Assembly (NCBI GenBank): GCA_017559995.1
Contig: JAFYPP010000013.1
Location: forward strand, 1-41,390
DNA from: Clostridia bacterium
GTDB taxonomy: Bacteria > Bacillota > Clostridia > Oscillospirales > Butyricicoccaceae
Direction of reading: 5' to 3'
Length of the DNA: 41,390 nucleotides
In this document: piece after piece, positions 32,550 through 40,026 of the stretch
How positions within the stretch are numbered: position 1 is the stretch's first letter
Layout of the letters: every line of letters begins with the position of its first letter
Made by a program: the position numbers and the translations under genes
The notes under the pieces: model-generated
Seen by the model: the letters and a program-made list of their open reading frames with translations, nothing else
Database searches by the model: none
Told to the model about the DNA's origin: nothing

Positions 32550-33350
32550 TTACCATGCAGGATCGTAATTGCCGTTACTGGCCAGCAGATAGCGGCGGGC
32601 CTCCAGAGCAGAGACCTTGCCGTCGCCGTTCTCATCGGCAATCGCCTGCTGAAGCGCGGTCAACTCATAGTTACCGTTACTTGCCAGCAGGATACGGCGA
32701 GCTTCCAGAGCGGAAATCTTACCGTCACCGTTCAGGTCACCCTTGACAGCAACCGTGACTTCAGCGCCGGCGGGCAGCTGGGTCAGATCGTAGTTGTAAC
32801 TACCATCGTCATTCTTGGTGGCTTCCAGCGCCTCATAGGTCTCGCCGCCGTCGGTGGTGTACAGCACCACGCAGGCCTGATCATTCTCCACGACCAGAGT
32901 GCTGCCATCAGCGCTAATTTCGGCAGAAACGGTTCCCGTGGTATCCATGACATCCACGGTCACGTCGGGAACGGGCATTTCCAGATAGCCCAGAGTCACG
33001 GGGCCGCCGGTGCCGCCGCCCAGCATGATCTTGGCGTTGACCATCTTGGTGGGATACACGGTAAAGGACACGCCGTCTTCCGTAGCAGCGTCCTGATTGA
33101 CATACATGATGCTTTCGTCGGTGATGGTATAGGCACCGTCGGTACCCTCGGCCACCATCAGGATCAGATACTGGCCGGAAGTGGCACCGGTATAGGTCAC
33201 CTCAAACTTTTCGCCGTCACCATCCAGTGTAAACTCGGTGGTTTCTTCGTCAAAACCGGTAAAGGTGGGTTCATCCACGGCAAAAGCAGCCGTACACATC
33301 AACGCGCCCAGCAGGGTGACCAGGATGAAATACTTCCAAAACTTTCTCAC
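32550..33350 (-). CDS. Secreted protein with C-terminal type I-like dockerin
   Basis: The 266-residue protein has a signal peptide (1-24), an all-beta-looking region (about 28-200) including SGQYLILMVAEG and VSFTVYPTKM, and a dockerin at 203-262. Its two near-identical calcium loops are DLNGDGKISALE (205-216) and DENGDGKVSALE (239-250), each followed by ARR-x-LLASNGNY. Near-identity of the two F-hand segments suits a symmetric dual binding mode. Loop position 12 is Glu instead of the usual Asp. No catalytic motif is seen. The start is GTG 33350, supported by AGGAGGAGGAGG six bases before it; an upstream TTG is inside the ribosome site region. It lies between the SLH gene and the cohesin-like gene. 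Confidence 0.85.
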   Translation of the reverse strand: MRKFWKYFILVTLLGALMCTAAFAVDEPTFTGFDEETTEFTLDGDGEKFEVTYTGATSGQYLILMVAEGTDGAYTITDESIMYVNQDAATEDGVSFTVYPTKMVNAKIMLGGGTGGPVTLGYLEMPVPDVTVDVMDTTGTVSAEISADGSTLVVENDQACVVLYTTDGGETYEALEATKNDDGSYNYDLTQLPAGAEVTVAVKGDLNGDGKISALEARRILLASNGNYELTALQQAIADENGDGKVSALEARRYLLASNGNYDPAW

Positions 33351-33367
33351 GTTTTTCCTCCTCCTCC

Positions 33368-33997
33368 TCAATGATTTCTATCCAGATAGCGGACGATCAT
33401 GACCGCGATCTGTCCACGGGAAGCCGGCTCCAGGGGGTCCAGGGTCTTGCCCACATTGAGCGAGGATTCTCCGCAATAGACTTGTCTGTAGATGCACCAG
33501 TAGACCGCCTGTTTGGCGAAACTGCTGACCGCACCGCTGTCGGGGTAATCGGCATCGTAGAACTGGGTGAACAGCATGGCGTCCATGGGGCTGCCCGCAA
33601 GGCGGTACAGCACGGTGGCCAACTGCTCACGGGTGACGGTGCCTTCGGGACTGAACTTGCCTTCACCGGTACCGTTCATCACGCCGTTTTCCTGGGCCCA
33701 GGCTACCGGCTTTTTGTACCAGTCCTGGGTCAGATCGGTGAACTCGGCCGCGCCCTTGGGCTCGGGACTGCCGCAGGCTCGCCACAGGATGGTGGCCAGC
33801 TGCGAACGGGTCATGTTGTCGTCAGGACTGTACAGACCTCCGTAACCCTGGATCAGCTGCCGATCGGCTGCCTGGGTGATGTAACTTTCCGCCCAGTGGC
33901 CATCCACGTCGGTGAACTCCACCGCGAAGGCCGGGAAGGAAAGTACACATGCCGCACACAGCGTCAGCGCAAGAATCTTTCTCCAAGTATTCCGCAA
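33368..33997 (-). CDS. Small SLH-only surface protein
   Basis: About 209 residues: a signal peptide followed by three SLH repeats (VEFTDVDGHWAESYITQAAD; AEFTDLTQDWYKKPVAWAQE; a degenerate third with AVYWCIYRQVYCGESS), each ending in a TRSQ/TREQ/SRGQ motif. No other domain is present. The preferred start is TTG 33997, which has GAGGGA six bases upstream and puts the signal peptide at the N-terminus; an ATG at 34036 has no ribosome site but cannot be excluded (222 residues). It is the first gene of the operon leading into the dockerin and cohesin-like genes and ends 17 bases before the dockerin start. Confidence 0.82.
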   Translation of the reverse strand: MRNTWRKILALTLCAACVLSFPAFAVEFTDVDGHWAESYITQAADRQLIQGYGGLYSPDDNMTRSQLATILWRACGSPEPKGAAEFTDLTQDWYKKPVAWAQENGVMNGTGEGKFSPEGTVTREQLATVLYRLAGSPMDAMLFTQFYDADYPDSGAVSSFAKQAVYWCIYRQVYCGESSLNVGKTLDPLEPASRGQIAVMIVRYLDRNH

Positions 33998-34142
33998 TAC
34001 ACATCCCTCATTTCTTCGGAAGGATCGGGGCGTCATCTGCCAAAGGACATACTACGCCCACTATTGAAGGTAGTTTACTCCGTTATCCGGAAAAAAGCAA
34101 CCCCCAAGCACAAGTTTTGTAGGTTTTCGCGCATAAATAACC

Positions 34143-34174
34143 AAAAAGACACCGCGGGAGAAGGTCTCCCGCGG
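34143..34174 (-). terminator. Intrinsic terminator after the nfeD-SPFH-small-protein operon
   Basis: CCGCGGGAGA (34152-34161)/TCTCCCGCGG (34165-34174) is followed on the minus strand by TGTCTTTTT. It lies 17 bases after the stop of the 66-residue protein gene. 34037-34190 otherwise holds the promoter region of the SLH operon, in which no consensus promoter was recognised. Confidence 0.9.
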
Positions 34175-34190
34175 CAATACATGTTTTCCT

Positions 34191-34391
34191 TTAGGCAGAA
34201 AGGCCGATGACGATTCCCCGAACGACAAAAAACAACACCAGCAGCAGAAAAATCAGCAGAGCGGCATGGACACCGAAGTGTCTTTCGTGATCCTTGCGGG
34301 CCTGGTCCGGGTTTTCCTCACGCAGTTGCCGGTCGGAGGCCATCTCCTCCATTTTCATGGTGACTTTCCAGCCTTGCGACCCTCGGCCCAT
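34191..34391 (-). CDS. Small single-pass membrane protein (66 aa), unknown function
   Basis: It has a charged N-terminal half (MEEMASDRQLREENPDQARK) and one C-terminal membrane helix (HAALLIFLLLVLFFVVRGIV). The ATG is two bases after the SPFH stop, with GGGAGAG upstream, so it is co-transcribed and coupled with the SPFH gene. A second in-frame ATG at 34358 would give a 55-residue form. It may be a membrane partner of the SPFH assembly; this is inference from position only. Confidence 0.7.
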   Translation of the reverse strand: MGRGSQGWKVTMKMEEMASDRQLREENPDQARKDHERHFGVHAALLIFLLLVLFFVVRGIVIGLSA

Positions 34392-34393
34392 TA

Positions 34394-35317
34394 TTACTTC
34401 TCTCCCTTGACGGCTTCGATGATGCCGGTGGCCATACCTGCCAGGCCCTGCAGCTCGGAGGGAATGATGATCTTGGTGGCCTGGCCGTTGGCAGCAGCCT
34501 GGAAGGCTTCCAGTGCCTTGAGCTTAAGGACCGCGTCAGAGGCATCGGCCTCGTTCAGCAGCTTGATGGAGTCGGCCAGGGCGGTCTGCACCTTCATCAG
34601 GGCCTCGGCCTGACCTTCGGCCTCCTTGATCTTTTGCTGCTTGACGGCCTCTGCACGGAGGATGGCGGATTCCTTTTCACCCTCGGCGATGAGGATGGCG
34701 GACTTCTTTTCGCCCTCGGCCTTGAGGATGGCCTCACGGCGTTCGCGCTCGGCCTTCATCTGGCGCTCCATGGCGTCCTGGATCTCACGGGGCGGGATGA
34801 TGTTCTTCAGCTCCACGCGGTTGACCTTGATGCCCCAGGGATCGGTGGCCTCGTCCAGAATGGCCCGCATCTTGCTGTTGATGATATCACGGGAGGTCAG
34901 GGTCTGGTCCAGTTCCAGTTCACCGATGAGGTTACGCAGGGTGGTGGCGGTGAGGTTTTCGATAGCGGACATGGGCTGCACCACGCCGTAAGTATACAGT
35001 TTGGGATCGGACACGAAGAAGTAAACCACGGTGTCGATCTGCATGGTGACGTTATCACGGGTGATGACCGGCTGGGGTTTGAAGTCGGCGATGCGCTCCT
35101 TCAGCGTTACCTTGTTGGCCACACGGTCAATGAGGGGCACTTTGAAGTGCAGGCCGGTGCCCCAGGTCTGCTGATAGGCGCCCAGGCGCTCGATGACATA
35201 GGCGCTGGCCTGGGGGACGATGATCACGTTGGAGATCACCAGCACCACGAGAATCACCACGATGACAACGACGACAGCAAGGCTTACGAAAGAAGTCAGA
35301 AACAACGGTGCGAACAT
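34394..35317 (-). CDS. SPFH/Band 7 (stomatin/QmcA-like) membrane protein
   Basis: The 307-residue protein has one N-terminal membrane helix (~10-32), a Band 7 domain (VPQASAYVIERLGAYQQTWG ... PVITRDNVTMQIDTVVYFFV ... WGIKVNRVELKNI), then a coiled coil rich in KAEGEKKSAILIAEGEKES-type repeats (~185-250) and a short C-terminal hydrophobic stretch. Such proteins form ring-like microdomain scaffolds. With nfeD directly upstream it forms the classical SPFH-NfeD pair. GGGAGG lies before the ATG. Confidence 0.95.
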   Translation of the reverse strand: MFAPLFLTSFVSLAVVVVIVVILVVLVISNVIIVPQASAYVIERLGAYQQTWGTGLHFKVPLIDRVANKVTLKERIADFKPQPVITRDNVTMQIDTVVYFFVSDPKLYTYGVVQPMSAIENLTATTLRNLIGELELDQTLTSRDIINSKMRAILDEATDPWGIKVNRVELKNIIPPREIQDAMERQMKAERERREAILKAEGEKKSAILIAEGEKESAILRAEAVKQQKIKEAEGQAEALMKVQTALADSIKLLNEADASDAVLKLKALEAFQAAANGQATKIIIPSELQGLAGMATGIIEAVKGEK

Positions 35318-35344
35318 AGATTATCCTCCCTTAACTATAAATTG

Positions 35345-35785
35345 TTATTCAGCGGGTGTGACGTACACCTTCACGCCCTCGATGGAGCGGATGGTGACGG
35401 CGCTGCCGGCAGGGATGGCCTGGTCTCCGACACTGCGGGCGGTCCAGACCTTGCCGTCCACCTTGACGGTGCCGACAGCCTTTTGATTGTCGATATCCTC
35501 CAGCACGTAACCCTGCTGACCGAGGATGCGGTCGGCGTTGGTGGGCTGGCGGTTTTCATTGAAGCGCTTCTGGCCCCATCCCCGGGTGAGCCACAGCCAC
35601 AGAGCCACGCCGGAAACCGCCGCGAACACGGCGATCTGCAGCAGTACCGGGCCGTGGAAGATGGCCACCAGCATGGCGCTCAAAGCGCCTGCCGCGAACC
35701 AGATGGAGGTCAGACCAAGGGTCGCGGCCTCGGCGATGCCGAACAGGATCGCAAGGGCAAGCCAGTAAACATAGGCAGGAATCAC
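35345..35785 (-). CDS. NfeD-family membrane protein
   Basis: The 146-residue short-form NfeD has three N-terminal membrane segments (~4-22, 27-45, 49-66) and a C-terminal OB-fold domain (~85-146: GQQGYVLEDI, GTVKVDGKVWTARS, AGSAVTIRSIEGVKVYV). It partners with the SPFH protein encoded downstream, 27 bases away. The start is GTG 35785 behind AAGGAGGGAGGG; promoter at 35814-35842. Confidence 0.94.
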   Translation of the reverse strand: MIPAYVYWLALAILFGIAEAATLGLTSIWFAAGALSAMLVAIFHGPVLLQIAVFAAVSGVALWLWLTRGWGQKRFNENRQPTNADRILGQQGYVLEDIDNQKAVGTVKVDGKVWTARSVGDQAIPAGSAVTIRSIEGVKVYVTPAE

Positions 35786-35813
35786 GGTGTCCCTCCCTCC
35801 TTTCTTTGGGCAT

Positions 35814-35842
35814 ATTATACCAAAAAATCAGCCCCTTGTCTA
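35814..35842 (-). promoter_or_regulatory. Sigma-A promoter of the nfeD-SPFH operon
   Basis: Minus-strand TAGACA (35842-35837), 17-bp spacer, TATAAT (35819-35814). The -35 overlaps the second arm of a GCCCCTT/AAGGGGC stem (35860-35866 with 35831-35837) followed by ATTTTTT, which could terminate transcripts of the preceding small-protein gene. Confidence 0.82.
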
Positions 35843-35896
35843 TGCCGAGGGGGCGCAGAAAGGGGCCTTCACAGAAAATTTAACAAAACTTTTCAC

Positions 35897-36172
35897 TCAC
35901 AGCCGCGCGCACAAAGGCGCGTGCCGCTTCTCCACGGCGTCTGCCACCCGGTTTGCCGCCAGCATGGCGCCGACACCCACCGCCAGACCCACCGTCACGG
36001 CGGCAAGCAGGCCGCCCTCCAGCAGGATCACGGCGATGCCGCTGACAAAGAAGGTCACCGCCGCCGTAACGGCCAGCAGCTGCTCCCGCCATTCGGCTGG
36101 GCGGGAAGCGGGACACCGGTCACACGCGCCGCGCGCGCAGCCTTCGTTCTGTTCCATGGTCTGTCTGATCAT
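35897..36172 (-). CDS. Small membrane protein (91 aa), unknown function
   Basis: The N-terminal ~25 residues contain three Cys (GCARGACDRCPAS), a possible metal or redox motif. Two membrane helices follow (about 32-50, 53-72) and a basic tail. ATG 36172 has AAGGAGG at correct spacing. It lies alone between two terminator-like structures. No family was recognised; it faintly resembles AtpI-like or DUF small proteins by topology only. Confidence 0.7.
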   Translation of the reverse strand: MIRQTMEQNEGCARGACDRCPASRPAEWREQLLAVTAAVTFFVSGIAVILLEGGLLAAVTVGLAVGVGAMLAANRVADAVEKRHAPLCARL

Positions 36173-36221
36173 CGTTCGCGCCTCCTTTTGTTTTCTTTTA
36201 CTAATATAGACTGCCAAAAGC

Positions 36222-36252
36222 AAAAAAAGTTCCGGAAAAATCCGGAACTTTT
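36222..36252 (-). terminator. Intrinsic terminator of the APH-like gene
   Basis: AAAAGTTCCGGA/TCCGGAACTTTT (12 bp, loop AAAA) with T-rich tails on both strands. It lies three bases from the kinase stop codon. Confidence 0.93.
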
Positions 36253-36254
36253 GC

Positions 36255-37139
36255 TTATTTTTTACGCTTCAGGCAGCGGAGCAGATGTTCCGCCAGTTCC
36301 CCCAGTGTATGCAGATTTTGGGGCGGTGCCACCCGGTCACGGATGATCCACGCGCCGTAGTCGTGGAGCAGCAGGCCGGCCACCAGCGATGCCGCCGTCC
36401 GTTGGGGATCCTCTTCCCCGAGAAAGCCCCGGTTCCATTGGGGCGGCAGGGCAAAGCCGTCGCACACCAGCGCCGCCAGCTCGGTCTCAACGGGTGCCCG
36501 GCGGCAGTCGGCAAAATCGATGAGATACAGTTTGCCCTCCGGCGTGACCAGCAGGTTATCGGCGTTGAGATCGCCGTGGACAAAGACATGCTCCGGGTGC
36601 CAGCGTTCCAGAAAGGCCTCCCGTTCCCGGCGGAAGGTCTCGGAAAACAGTTCCCAGCGTGCCTCTGCCAAAGGCCGCCGCAGGGGACGGTCATCAAAGG
36701 GCGCGCAGGGCGTGTCCAGCCGCTCCACGTGGGTTCTCAGCTGTCGGCCCAGTGTCTCCCAGTCGGCATCCCCGTCAGCGCGGGGCGGATGGCCCGCAAT
36801 GCGCTCCAGCAGCCAGCGGAACACACAGCGGTCATGGACGGTACCGGAGGCCAGAATGCGCGGCGCGGGAACACCCAGTTCTTCCGCACGGCGCAGACCG
36901 TAAGTTTCCGCCGCAAACTCCGCCTCACCGCCGATCTGCGACTGTTCGGGAGCGAAGATCTTCAAAATGTACGGGCCTGCGCCGAAGACGGCGTTGGATC
37001 CGGGCAGGCACCGCTCCAGACCGGGAAACGGCAGTTTACACTGCGAAAAAATCTCCCGGGCAAGGGGTTCAAACAGAGCCCTGTTCTGAAAAACACGGCC
37101 CCAGTCGGCAAGATTGGCAATCGTTTCGTGAAACAGCAT
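36255..37139 (-). CDS. APH/choline-kinase-like phosphotransferase
   Basis: The 294-residue protein of the aminoglycoside-phosphotransferase fold has N-lobe GSNAVFGAGPYILKIF (Lys60 likely contacts ATP), Brenner motif HGDLNADN (188-195) and metal-binding LIDFADC (Asp208). Relatives phosphorylate aminoglycosides, choline, homoserine, sugars or other small molecules; the substrate cannot be read here and resistance should not be assumed. No good Shine-Dalgarno precedes ATG 37139. It probably depends on read-through from alr past a terminator or on an unseen promoter. Confidence 0.85.
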   Translation of the reverse strand: MLFHETIANLADWGRVFQNRALFEPLAREIFSQCKLPFPGLERCLPGSNAVFGAGPYILKIFAPEQSQIGGEAEFAAETYGLRRAEELGVPAPRILASGTVHDRCVFRWLLERIAGHPPRADGDADWETLGRQLRTHVERLDTPCAPFDDRPLRRPLAEARWELFSETFRREREAFLERWHPEHVFVHGDLNADNLLVTPEGKLYLIDFADCRRAPVETELAALVCDGFALPPQWNRGFLGEEDPQRTAASLVAGLLLHDYGAWIIRDRVAPPQNLHTLGELAEHLLRCLKRKK

Positions 37140-37150
37140 AACAGTTAAGC

Positions 37151-37178
37151 AAAAAGGGCCGCCGGGAGGCGGCCCTTT
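37151..37178 (-). terminator. Intrinsic terminator of alr
   Basis: AAAGGGCCGCC (37153-37163)/GGCGGCCCTTT (37168-37178), loop GGGA, with TTTTT on the minus strand. It overlaps the leader just upstream of the APH-like gene. Confidence 0.92.
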
Positions 37179-37189
37179 GGAAGGGTTTC

Positions 37190-38326
37190 TTACTTCACGT
37201 AGACCTTGGGCAGGCGCTGACCGAAAGCGCAGCAGATCTCGTAGTTGATGGTGCCGGTGGCGTGGGCGATGTCGTCGGCGGTGATGCTGTTGACGCCGTC
37301 GGAACCCATGACGATGACCTCGTCACCCACCTTGACATCGGGGACGTTGGTAACGTCGATCATGCACTGGTCCATGCAGATGTTGCCGGCGATGGGGCAG
37401 ACCACGCCGTTGACGATAACCTTGGCCTGGGCGGAGTAGGGACGGGGATAACCGTCGGCGTAACCCAGGGCGATGGTGGCGATCTTGGCAGGCTTCTGGC
37501 TGACATAGCGGCGGCCGTAACCCACGGAGAAGCCGGGGCCCACTTCCTTCACGTGGACGATGTTGGCCTTGATGGACATGACGGGCTTGATGTCCAGCTC
37601 CTCTCGGCGCATCTCGTCGGAGGGATAGCAGCCGTACAGGATGATGCCGGGACGGACGGCGTTGTGGTAGACGGAGGGGATCTCCATGATGGAGGCGGAG
37701 TTGGCGAAGGTGCGGAAGCCGATCTCCACGCCGCGAGCCTTCAGACCCTCGTAGAAGTTGTTGAAGCGCATCTCCTGGAAAGCGGCGTAAGCCTTGTCGA
37801 TGCAGTCGGCGGAGGACATATGGGAGAAGATACCCTTGACCACGATGTTGGGCATCTTCTGCATGGCGGCGATCTCCTTGGCGGCCAGCTCCACCTCTTC
37901 GGCCTGATAGCCGATACGGCCCATACCGGTGTCCACGGCGACCAGAACGTTGATGGTCTTGCCGGCCTTGACGGCCTCGTCGGAAATGGCCTTGACGTTG
38001 GACTCGCTCATGGTGACGGCGGTGATGTCGTACTTGACGATGACATCGGCGTACATATCGGGGGTCAGACCCAGGCAGATGATCTCCTCGGTGGCACCGG
38101 CCTCACGCAGGGTGACGACCTCCTGCAGGGTGGCGACGGCAAAGGTCTTGCAGCCGTTCTCGCGCAGCACCTGGGCGCAGGCAACGCTGCCGTGGCCGTA
38201 ACCGTCGGCCTTGATGACGCCGATGATGTCGCGGCCCTCGGCCTTCTTCATGATGTTCTTGATGTTATAATCCAGGTTGGACAGGTTGATCTCGGCCCAG
38301 GCGGGACGGATGGCTTCTTTATACAT
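37190..38326 (-). CDS. alr: Alanine racemase
   Basis: This 378-residue fold-type III PLP enzyme interconverts L- and D-Ala for peptidoglycan. Schiff-base Lys39 lies in GVIKADGYGHG. The second catalytic Tyr is in GPGFSVGYGRRY, and GYADGYPRP and CMDQCMIDVT complete the site. ATG 38326 has AAAGGAAG upstream, and a consensus promoter sits at 38367-38395; the in-frame ATG at 38395 overlaps that promoter's -35 and cannot be used. Confidence 0.95.
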   Translation of the reverse strand: MYKEAIRPAWAEINLSNLDYNIKNIMKKAEGRDIIGVIKADGYGHGSVACAQVLRENGCKTFAVATLQEVVTLREAGATEEIICLGLTPDMYADVIVKYDITAVTMSESNVKAISDEAVKAGKTINVLVAVDTGMGRIGYQAEEVELAAKEIAAMQKMPNIVVKGIFSHMSSADCIDKAYAAFQEMRFNNFYEGLKARGVEIGFRTFANSASIMEIPSVYHNAVRPGIILYGCYPSDEMRREELDIKPVMSIKANIVHVKEVGPGFSVGYGRRYVSQKPAKIATIALGYADGYPRPYSAQAKVIVNGVVCPIAGNICMDQCMIDVTNVPDVKVGDEVIVMGSDGVNSITADDIAHATGTINYEICCAFGQRLPKVYVK

Positions 38327-38366
38327 AGTGATACTTCCTTTCGGTATCTTATTTTTCCAATCATAT

Positions 38367-38395
38367 ATTATATACCGCACTTTGTCGGCTTTCAA
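38367..38395 (-). promoter_or_regulatory. Sigma-A promoter of alr
   Basis: Minus-strand TTGAAA (38395-38390), 17-bp spacer, TATAAT (38372-38367). Confidence 0.9.
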
Positions 38396-38475
38396 GTTTT
38401 TTTGGTTGCAAAACCGCCGAAAAAGATGTATCCTGTTTTCGTATGATTTGATTTTTTCTCCAAGGAGCGAATATT

Positions 38476-39615
38476 ATGGATATCGGTATGTACAATTCCT
38501 ATCTGGAAGTGGACTTTGGCAAGATGAAGGAAAGCTTCCGCAAGGTGCAGGCCGCCGCCGGTAAGCGGGGCGTCATCCCCGTGCTCAAGGCCAACGCCTA
38601 CGGCATCGGTCTCATCCCCATGGCGGACTTTCTGGTAAATACCATGAACGTGGACGTGATGGCGGTGGCACAGACCTCCGAGGGCGTGCAGCTCCGCCAG
38701 GGCGGTTTCCGCAACGCGGACATCATGCTGCTGGGCCCCGCACCCGAGCACGCCGTGATCTATGCCGTGGAAAACGACCTGCTGCTGCCCGTCTTTAACG
38801 AGCAGAACGCCCGCTGGGCCAGCGAGGCCGCCCGGAAGCTGGGCAAGACCGCCCGTGTGCAGCTCAAGATCGACACCGGCATGAACCGCATCGGCGTGGC
38901 CCAGGGCCAGCCTCTGGAGGACTTCCTCAAGGTGCTCAAGACCCTGCCTGCCCTGCAGGTGGAGGGCGTGTTCACCCACTTTGTCAACGCCACCTATACC
39001 GACGATCCCCAGACCCCCGTGGCCTACGCCAAGTTTGAGCAGGCGGTCTATCAGATCCGTGAGGCCGGTCTCGATCCCCGTTACATCCACTGCTGCAACA
39101 CCGGCGCCACCTCCTGGTTCAAGGGCGACCGCATCTCCACCCATGTACGCCCCGGCAGCCTGTATATGGGCTACGACTCCATGGACGACGGCACCAACTG
39201 GCTGGAGGTGGAAGAGGGCATCTCCTGGAGAGCCTTCGTCACCAACATCCACACCGTCAAGGCGGGCGAGAGCTGCGGCTACTGCAATCACCACGTCTGT
39301 GAAAAGGACACCGTGGTGGCCACGGTGGACATCGGCTATGCCGACGGTCTGTACCGTCCCATGGCACAGGGCGGCACCGGCGGCGTGTGTCTGGTGAATG
39401 ACAGCCGCTGCGCCTATCTGGCCACCTCCATGGACCAGACCATGGTGGATGTCACCGGCGTGGACGTGAAGGTGGGCGATCAGGTCACCGTGTTCGGTTT
39501 CTCTCTGGGCGGCGCCAAGCTGCCCCTGGCCGAGCTGCAGAACTACACCAACCAAAACCTGTCCCTGCCCCTCTGCCTCACCAACCACCGGGTCAAGCGC
39601 ATCTATAAGTATTGA
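38476..39615 (+). CDS. Divergent alanine-racemase-family paralogue (amino-acid racemase)
   Basis: This 379-residue fold-type III PLP enzyme has Schiff-base Lys38 in PVLKANAYGIG, KIDTGMNRIGV, and DIGYADGLYRP with MDQTMVDVTG. The segment holding the second catalytic Tyr reads SCGYCNHHVC instead of the usual VGYG-x2-Y, so the active-site environment differs from the neighbouring Alr. It could be a racemase for Ser or another amino acid, or a regulated second Alr. AAGGAGCG precedes ATG 38476; a -10 TATGAT lies at 38442-38447 without a good -35. Confidence 0.87.
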   Translation: MDIGMYNSYLEVDFGKMKESFRKVQAAAGKRGVIPVLKANAYGIGLIPMADFLVNTMNVDVMAVAQTSEGVQLRQGGFRNADIMLLGPAPEHAVIYAVENDLLLPVFNEQNARWASEAARKLGKTARVQLKIDTGMNRIGVAQGQPLEDFLKVLKTLPALQVEGVFTHFVNATYTDDPQTPVAYAKFEQAVYQIREAGLDPRYIHCCNTGATSWFKGDRISTHVRPGSLYMGYDSMDDGTNWLEVEEGISWRAFVTNIHTVKAGESCGYCNHHVCEKDTVVATVDIGYADGLYRPMAQGGTGGVCLVNDSRCAYLATSMDQTMVDVTGVDVKVGDQVTVFGFSLGGAKLPLAELQNYTNQNLSLPLCLTNHRVKRIYKY

Positions 39616-39958
39616 TGCGGCGGTATGCGTCCGCATCCGAACGCATACGGACGGTACCCATAAACATATACAATCACATATACAAAAGCAGATGCAGATG
39701 CAATCACAACAGCATCTGCATCTGCAAATTCAAAAGCAAATTCAAAAGCAAATTCAAAAACGGACGGCGGCGGCATCGGTCGCCTTGGGTGGGCTCCCCT
39801 GCCGCCCGCCCAGCGGACAAACCCAGTTTTCCCAAGGGGTTTCCACCTTTTCCACAGAGTTTTCCACAGGGCGGTCGAAGGCCGTCGGGGCCGCAGATTT
39901 TTTAGCGAATGTTCACAGAACATTTTCAAAAAATTTGGATGATTTTTCGAAATAACCC
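39616..39958. repeat. Repeat-rich non-coding region upstream of groESL
   Basis: No gene was found here. Contents in order: inverted repeat GTATGCGT/ACGCATAC (39623-39630 with 39641-39648); a perfect 14-bp inverted repeat GCAGATGCAGATGC/GCATCTGCATCTGC (39688-39701, 39712-39725); three tandem 12-mers GCAAATTCAAAA (39724-39759); two DnaA-box-like TTTTCCACA (39848-39856, 39860-39868); and a palindrome AATGTTC-ACA-GAACATT (39908-39924). Confidence 0.85.
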
Positions 39959-40026
39959 TTGATTTTCCATGGGTTTGTGATATCATATCTATCAACAGAC
40001 TGGCACTCCCTATGGTTGAGTGCTAA
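39959..40026 (+). promoter_or_regulatory. groESL promoter with CIRCE (HrcA) operator
   Basis: TTGATT (39959-39964), 16-bp spacer, TATCAT (39981-39986). The CIRCE inverted repeat lies just downstream: CTGGCACTC (40000-40008), nine bases, GAGTGCTAA (40018-40026). The right arm is perfect; the left arm differs from TTAGCACTC at two outer positions. HrcA repression of groESL is the established role of CIRCE. Confidence 0.92.

Noticed and set aside
36255..37139. Aminoglycoside-resistance gene
   Set aside because: The APH fold is shared by many metabolic kinases and nothing in sequence or context (no mobile element, no resistance cluster) supports resistance.
37262..38446. 394-codon plus-strand frame opposite alr
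   Set aside because: Gly/Asp/His-rich antisense translation without promoter or ribosome site; alr on the minus strand has all expected motifs.
39724..39759. Three 12-bp direct repeats considered as a CRISPR array
   Set aside because: Repeats are contiguous without spacers and only 12 bp; no cas genes in the window.
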